7,390 bases of DNA from CAXQZM01 sp964228455 (GTDB lineage Bacteria; Pseudomonadota; Alphaproteobacteria; UBA7985), in assembly GCA_964228455.1 (NCBI GenBank), contig CAXQZM010000066.1, positions 1 through 7,390 of the forward strand, read 5' to 3'. Below are positions 6,053-7,390 of the stretch, piece by piece. The translations under genes and the position numbers were made by a program. Numbering within the stretch: position 1 is the first letter of the stretch; every line of letters begins with the position of its first letter. The notes beneath the pieces are model-generated. The model was not told the DNA's origin, searched no databases, and saw only the letters and a list, made by a program, of their open reading frames with translations.

Positions 6053-6678
6053 AGACTAATTTTAAGAGACTCGATCATATCTTCGAGATTCATTGACGAC
6101 CAGTCGGCCCTCTGATGCCTTTCGATACAACTCTCCTCAGAAACGTTCTTAAGTAATTCTGTTACTTGTTGTGGTAGGTAAGGAAGGTGCACAAACCCAG
6201 ATAATACGTGTGAATGATTCGCCTTACAGTGGTGTAGAGATATATAAGCCGTCGCGTTGCATAGGTAAGTACCAGCGCTACCAGATTGACGGCAAGGCCT
6301 ACCGGAAGCCCGAACTGCTTTTTCGATTTCGTCGGCAGGCAATGTGGTAAGATAGCCATCTGGGCCGTCATCTAGCACTTTGCCATTCTGTCTGTACCCT
6401 GCATTATCTGGCAACTCAAACCATGACCAGTTCGTAGCCATGCGCTCGATACGTATCATTGGTTCGCCTGGCCATAGACCCAGCGAGACAATTGCAAGCG
6501 GGGAAAAGGTATCGATCAGCTTTGGAATATCTTTTTTTATCTGATGAAAATCTACTGGGAGACTGTGACCCTGAACCCGGACACCCGCAACTGTCATTCC
6601 ATTCAGTGCAAGAGCAACCCGTTCAGAAGGATTTTCACTGCGGCCTCCATAACTTTGAAATCCAGTCACAAGTATCAT
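6031..6678 (-). CDS. pcp: Pyroglutamyl-peptidase I (peptidase family C15)
   Basis: This is a 215-residue cytoplasmic cysteine peptidase that removes N-terminal pyroglutamate (5-oxoproline) from peptides. The start is ATG at 6678-6676, with AGGA eight bases upstream; the adjacent TTG at 6681 is less likely. The fold's opening ILVTGFQSYGG...NPSE is clear. The catalytic triad of the family is present: Glu78 in IRIERMATN, Cys140 in AGTYLCN and His164 in GFVHLPYLP, matching Glu81, Cys144 and His168 of the Bacillus enzyme. The DGPDGYLTTLP motif near 105-114 is also family-typical. Length matches the usual 200-220 residues, and the gene looks intact and active. It runs in the same direction as yqiK and urtABCDE but is separated by about 320 bases, so it is probably its own unit. 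The stop overlaps an imperfect stem described separately. Confidence 0.92.
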   Translation of the reverse strand: MILVTGFQSYGGRSENPSERVALALNGMTVAGVRVQGHSLPVDFHQIKKDIPKLIDTFSPLAIVSLGLWPGEPMIRIERMATNWSWFELPDNAGYRQNGKVLDDGPDGYLTTLPADEIEKAVRASGRPCRQSGSAGTYLCNATAYISLHHCKANHSHVLSGFVHLPYLPQQVTELLKNVSEESCIERHQRADWSSMNLEDMIESLKISLEVIASA

Positions 6679-6754
6679 CAATTCTTTCCTTTTCTACATC
6701 ACAGATGCCGTCAATAATCATGATGAAGCAATTCGATACACCTACTATCGCCCC

Positions 6755-6760
6755 ATTATA
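6755..6760 (-). promoter_or_regulatory. Candidate -10 box of pcp
   Basis: The minus strand carries a perfect TATAAT at 6760-6755, placing a start site near 6748 and a leader of about 70 bases before the pcp ATG. The -35 region at the right distance (about AAAATG) is poor, so an activator may be needed. The arm of an inverted repeat covers that -35 position. Confidence 0.4.
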
Positions 6761-6775
6761 AACGGGCAAGCCATA

Positions 6776-6827
6776 GACATTTTAGCCGTTATTAGTGCTC
6801 TTCGCCAAGTATAGAGGGCAAAATGTC
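6776..6827. repeat. Inverted repeat between pcp and the recombinase remnant
   Basis: GACATTTT-A-GCC (6776-6787) is mirrored by GGC-AAAATGTC (6817-6827): 11 paired bases with one bulged A, separated by 29 bases. It lies in the divergent gap, upstream of the candidate pcp -10. It could be an operator, an RNA stem or a leftover element end; no coding potential was seen between the arms. Confidence 0.45.
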
Positions 6828-6846
6828 CATATACCCACTTACCTAA

Positions 6847-7390
6847 AGTTTTAGGTGTCATGTATCGGAAATTCAAAAGGCGAAATATAAAACTGAGCAG
6901 AAAAGCTATCTGCTTGGACGTGAAGAGACAATAACGGCCTTCGCTGAGGCGTTTCATGCAGAGGTGAAGCAACGTCAAACACGCACAGCGTCACAGAAGA
7001 CGGTCGTTCAACAGGACCTGCTGAAGGTGGAAACTGGTATCCAACGCTGTGTTGATCTTCTGTTGCACTCAGACACGCCCATGGACAGCATCCGCAATAC
7101 GCTTGAAGAACTAGAGGCGCAAAAGCGTGCACTTACTCGAGAGCTATCACTGCAAACAGAAGAAGATAAGATCGTACTCCATCCCAATATTGGTGAGCTA
7201 TATGCCCGCAAGATTGGGGATCTAAACAGCCTTCTGCAGAATGATACCACCAAACACCAGACCACTGAGATCATCCGATCCCTGATTGAGAAGATCGTGG
7301 TGTCACCCACAGGCCAGCGTGGCAAAAGCGATGTGATTTTACACGGCGCTTTGGCGTCCATACTCGCATACGCAAACGACACCGCTCAAA
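6847..7390 (+). pseudogene. Large serine recombinase, C-terminal remnant (5' truncated, runs off right edge)
   Basis: Frame 1 of the plus strand is open from just after a TAA at 6844-6846 to the window end, about 181 codons, but has no ATG near its beginning. From about 6900 the protein reads like the C-terminal region of resolvase/invertase-type large serine recombinases: FAEAFHAEVKQRQ, a coiled coil with LEELEAQKRALTREL, then PNIGELYARKIGDLN and EIIRSLIEKIVVSP, closing with LHGALASILAYA near the usual end. The catalytic N-terminal domain, with its active serine, the recombinase domain and the zinc ribbon are absent upstream; the 6700-6846 stretch shows no related residues in any plus frame. 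It is therefore a broken gene, probably left by an excised or rearranged mobile element. The last few residues and stop lie beyond the edge. Minus-strand frames over the same bases are shadows of it. Confidence 0.8.

Noticed and set aside
6745..6978. Small minus-strand frame in the pcp-recombinase gap
   Set aside because: It overlaps the recombinase remnant and the inverted repeat, has no family signature and no good ribosome site was evident.
7008..7382. 124-residue minus-strand open frame at the right edge
   Set aside because: It is Ser-rich, low in family features and antisense to the recombinase remnant, whose plus-strand frame has clear homology-like motifs.
1..7390. New defence system, CRISPR array, retron or toxin-antitoxin pair
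   Set aside because: No regularly spaced repeats, reverse transcriptase, nuclease or small paired genes were seen on either strand. The window is explained by a transporter, flotillin, peptidase and recombinase remnant.

Overview
The window looks like one end of a bacterial contig, most likely alphaproteobacterial. That assignment is tentative and rests on three things: the protein style, the type of urea-like ABC transporter, and a YqiK-type flotillin beside it. The first 20 bases match the end of an Illumina TruSeq adapter, so the left edge is a library artefact and not biology. No tRNA, rRNA or CRISPR array was seen.

Layout, read along the minus strand from right to left. A pyroglutamyl-peptidase I gene (pcp, 6678-6031) comes first, followed by an intergenic stretch of about 320 bp rich in inverted and direct repeats. 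Next is a YqiK-family flotillin gene (most likely start 5709, end 4063). After a 51-bp gap come five genes of a high-affinity urea/short-chain-amide type ABC transporter: urtA (Tat-exported binding protein), urtB and urtC (permeases), urtD (ATPase) and the first 22 codons of urtE (second ATPase), cut off by the adapter. The joints urtB/urtC, urtC/urtD and urtD/urtE are all ATGA overlaps, so they should be translationally coupled. A GC-rich hairpin followed by a T-run lies between urtA and urtB and is well placed to leave the binding protein in excess over the membrane parts.

On the plus strand, from about 6847 to the right edge, lies the C-terminal part of a large serine recombinase. It has no start codon and no catalytic domain, so it is a remnant of a mobile element or a gene broken by rearrangement. 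It is divergent from pcp.

Working together: UrtA captures a small substrate in the periplasm, UrtBC move it across the inner membrane, and UrtDE hydrolyse ATP. Urea or a short amide is the family expectation, but no urease or amidase gene is in view, so the substrate is not settled. The flotillin is an inner-membrane scaffold protein, and Pcp is a cytoplasmic peptidase that removes N-terminal pyroglutamate. All are co-directional, but the sequence does not prove a shared function. I see no convincing new defence or mobile system. The most interesting parts are the repeat-rich control region ahead of yqiK, the urtA-urtB attenuator and the recombinase remnant.
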